A stretch of 15,467 nucleotides of DNA from Actinomycetota bacterium. GTDB taxonomy: Bacteria; Actinomycetota; Thermoleophilia; UBA2241. Position numbers and translations under genes: made by a program. Position 1 is the stretch's first letter; every line of letters begins with the position of its first letter. The stretch is taken from the NCBI GenBank assembly GCA_003132645.1, contig PKYM01000223.1, forward strand, positions 747-16,213, in the 5' to 3' direction. The notes beneath the pieces were generated by a model that saw only the letters and a list, made by a program, of their open reading frames with translations, ran no database searches and was not told the DNA's origin. Shown here piece by piece: positions 13,656 to 15,467 of the stretch.

Positions 13656-15467
13656 TCAGGCGACCGTCGCCTGCCGCCGACCCAGCTCGCGCGACAGTTC
13701 CCTGATCTCGTCGCGCAGCTTGGCCGCGTATTCGAACTTGAGCTGGTCGGCCGCCGCGAACATCTCGGCTTCGAGGTTGGCGATAAGCCGCTCGAGGTCG
13801 GCGACCGGCATGGCCGCCTGCTCGCCGACCGCCTTCAGGCCGCGGTGCCGGCCCTTGCCGGGGACCGCCGCCTGCTGCGAGCTCATCTGGGCGATGTCGG
13901 TGACCCCTTTGACGATGCTGCGCGGCGTGATGCCGTGCTCTTCATTGTAGGCTGTCTGGCGGGTGCGGCGACGGTTGGTTTCGTCGATCGCGGCCCGCAT
14001 GGCGGCGGTTTCGCGGTCGGCGTACATGATCACCGTGCCGTGCACGTTGCGCGCCGCCCGCCCGATCGTCTGGATGAGGCTGGTCTGACCGCGCAGAAAG
14101 CCCTCTTTGTCGGCGTCGAGGATGGCGACCAGCGTGACCTCGGGCATGTCGAGCCCCTCGCGCAACAGGTTGATGCCGACCAGGATGTCGAATTCGCCCA
14201 GGCGCAGGTCGCGCACGATCGCCAGACGATCGAGCGTGTCGATCTCGCTATGCAGGTAGCGCACCTTGAAGCCGTTTTCGACCAGGTAGTCGGTGAGGTC
14301 TTCGGACATGCGCTTCGTGAGGGTGGTGATCAGCACGCGTTCGTCGTTTTCGATGCGGCGCCGCGCCTCGTTCATGAGATCGTCGATCTGGCCCGCCGTG
14401 GGACGCACCTCGACGGCCGGGTCGATCAGCCCCGTCGGCCGGATGATCTGCTCGGCGATGTTGACGCTCTCGCGCAGCTCGAACTTGCCGGGGGTAGCGC
14501 TGACGAAGATGATCTGCGGCACCTTGGTGACGAACTCGTCGAAGCGCAACGGCCGGTTGTCGAGAGCGCTCGGTAGCCGGAAGCCGTAGTCGACCAGCGT
14601 CTGCTTGCGCGAGCGGTCGCCTTCGTACATGCCGTAGACCTGCGGCACGGTCATATGCGACTCGTCGATGAACACGAGGTAGTCGTCGGGGAAGAAGTCG
14701 AGCAGACAGTTGGGTGTGGCCCCGGGCTGCTTGCCCAGCAGGATGCGCGAGTAGTTCTCGATGCCGTTGCAGAAGCCCATCTCGCGCAGCATCTCCATGT
14801 CGTAGTGGGTGCGCTGCCGCAGGCGATGGGCTTCGAGGACCTTGTCGTTGTCTTCGAACCAGGCGCAGCGCTCGTCGAGCTCGCGCTTGATCTCGATCAG
14901 CGCCCGGTCGACTGCCGGGGGGCTCGTGACGAAGTGCGTCGCCGGATAGATCGCCACGTAGGGCGGCTTGTCGACGACCTCGCCGCTGACCGGCTCGAAG
15001 CGCGTGATGGCTTCGATCTCGTCGCCCCACAACTCGACGCGCACCAGCGTGTCCTGGTCGGCCGGCCAGAGCTCGAACGAGTCGCCGCGCACGCGGAACT
15101 TGCCGCGCGCCGGTTCATAGTCGTTGCGCTGGTACTGGATGTCGACCAGCTTGCGCAGCACGGCGTCGCGGTCGATGTGGTCGCCGACCCGCAGGAGCAC
15201 CACGCTCTGCAGGTAGTCGTCGGGGGAGCCCAGGCCGAAGATGCAGCTCACGCTGGCCACGATGACCGTGTCGCGCCGCATGAGCAGGGCGTTGGTGGCT
15301 GCGTGACGCAGGCGGTCGATCTCGTCGTTGATGGAGGAGTCCTTTTCGATGTAGAGGTCTTGCTGGGGGACGTACGCCTCGGGCTGGTAGTAGTCGTAGT
15401 AGCTCACGAAGTACTCGACCGCGCTATCGGGCAGGAACTCGCGGAACTCGTTGCAGAGCTGCGCCGC
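13656..15467 (-). CDS. uvrB: Excinuclease ABC subunit B (partial, 5' end outside window)
   Basis: UvrB is the DNA-opening, damage-verifying helicase-like core of nucleotide excision repair. The frame stays open to the window edge, giving 603 residues; about 70 N-terminal residues, including the Walker A motif, lie outside. The first visible residues are [20 protein letters not shown], followed by [14 protein letters not shown], the beta-hairpin whose tyrosines (codons at about 15387-15401) wedge the DNA strands. Further motifs are DESH (about 14655-14666), [32 protein letters not shown] and QTIGRAARN of the helicase fold. The C-terminal UVR domain ([13 protein letters not shown] to KLRDEIREL, about 13680-13800) pairs with the UvrC UVR domain. 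A GTG inside the family-conserved hairpin at 15407 is not a start. It leads the uvrB, DUF2284, uvrA series. Confidence 0.97.
   Translation of the reverse strand, partial: AAQLCNEFREFLPDSAVEYFVSYYDYYQPEAYVPQQDLYIEKDSSINDEIDRLRHAATNALLMRRDTVIVASVSCIFGLGSPDDYLQSVVLLRVGDHIDRDAVLRKLVDIQYQRNDYEPARGKFRVRGDSFELWPADQDTLVRVELWGDEIEAITRFEPVSGEVVDKPPYVAIYPATHFVTSPPAVDRALIEIKRELDERCAWFEDNDKVLEAHRLRQRTHYDMEMLREMGFCNGIENYSRILLGKQPGATPNCLLDFFPDDYLVFIDESHMTVPQVYGMYEGDRSRKQTLVDYGFRLPSALDNRPLRFDEFVTKVPQIIFVSATPGKFELRESVNIAEQIIRPTGLIDPAVEVRPTAGQIDDLMNEARRRIENDERVLITTLTKRMSEDLTDYLVENGFKVRYLHSEIDTLDRLAIVRDLRLGEFDILVGINLLREGLDMPEVTLVAILDADKEGFLRGQTSLIQTIGRAARNVHGTVIMYADRETAAMRAAIDETNRRRTRQTAYNEEHGITPRSIVKGVTDIAQMSSQQAAVPGKGRHRGLKAVGEQAAMPVADLERLIANLEAEMFAAADQLKFEYAAKLRDEIRELSRELGRRQATVA

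Overview
The window is GC-rich DNA with strong codon-position bias. Almost all of it is coding, and all but one gene lie on the minus strand. The chain uvrC, rapZ, yvcK, whiA, gap is typical of Gram-positive bacteria. The presence of whiA, the very high GC and the non-ATG starts (TTG, GTG) suggest a member of the Actinomycetota, perhaps a deep-branching class rather than a classical Streptomyces-type lineage. This placement is inference; no ribosomal RNA or species marker is present.

Layout from left to right: (1) 1-731, minus, the 5' two thirds of gap, cut by the window edge. (2) 732-915, an intergenic stretch with a good gap ribosome binding site. (3) 916-4561, minus, a tight four-gene block read in the order ogt, rapZ, yvcK, whiA: a methylated-DNA methyltransferase, a P-loop RapZ/YvcJ protein, a membrane-anchored YvcK and the WhiA DNA-binding protein. 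Spacings are a 4-base ATGA overlap, 13 bases and 4 bases. (4) 4562-4696, a spacer with two strong GC hairpins just past the uvrC stop. (5) 4701-6703 region, uvrC, minus, carrying a Cys-to-Ser change at a predicted iron-sulfur ligand and a long acidic insertion. (6) 6704-6990, a divergent intergenic region with a near-leaderless uvrC promoter and an operator-like group of GACCTC boxes. (7) 6991-10041, plus, the only plus-strand gene: a 1016-residue secreted protein with a seven-bladed FG-GAP/VCBS propeller nested inside an FN3/Ig-like module, followed by six Ig-like repeats. (8) 10066-12942, uvrA; 12975-13604, a DUF2284 cysteine-rich protein; 13656-15467, uvrB (5' end outside), all minus.

Functionally, the window collects the whole UvrABC nucleotide excision repair system plus a direct-reversal alkyl transferase, next to a block for cell-wall and central-carbon control and growth or division regulation (rapZ, yvcK, whiA) and glycolysis (gap). 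Read on the minus strand, uvrB, the DUF2284 gene and uvrA form one likely operon. UvrC and the ogt-rapZ-yvcK-whiA block follow after the secreted-protein gene, which interrupts the array on the opposite strand.

Most of the window is conserved housekeeping DNA. The parts most worth attention are the nested-propeller secreted protein, the DUF2284 gene inside the uvr operon, the UvrC cysteine substitution and the uvrC upstream region. No mobile element, CRISPR array, tRNA or rRNA was recognised. All family assignments come from reading motifs, not from database searches.
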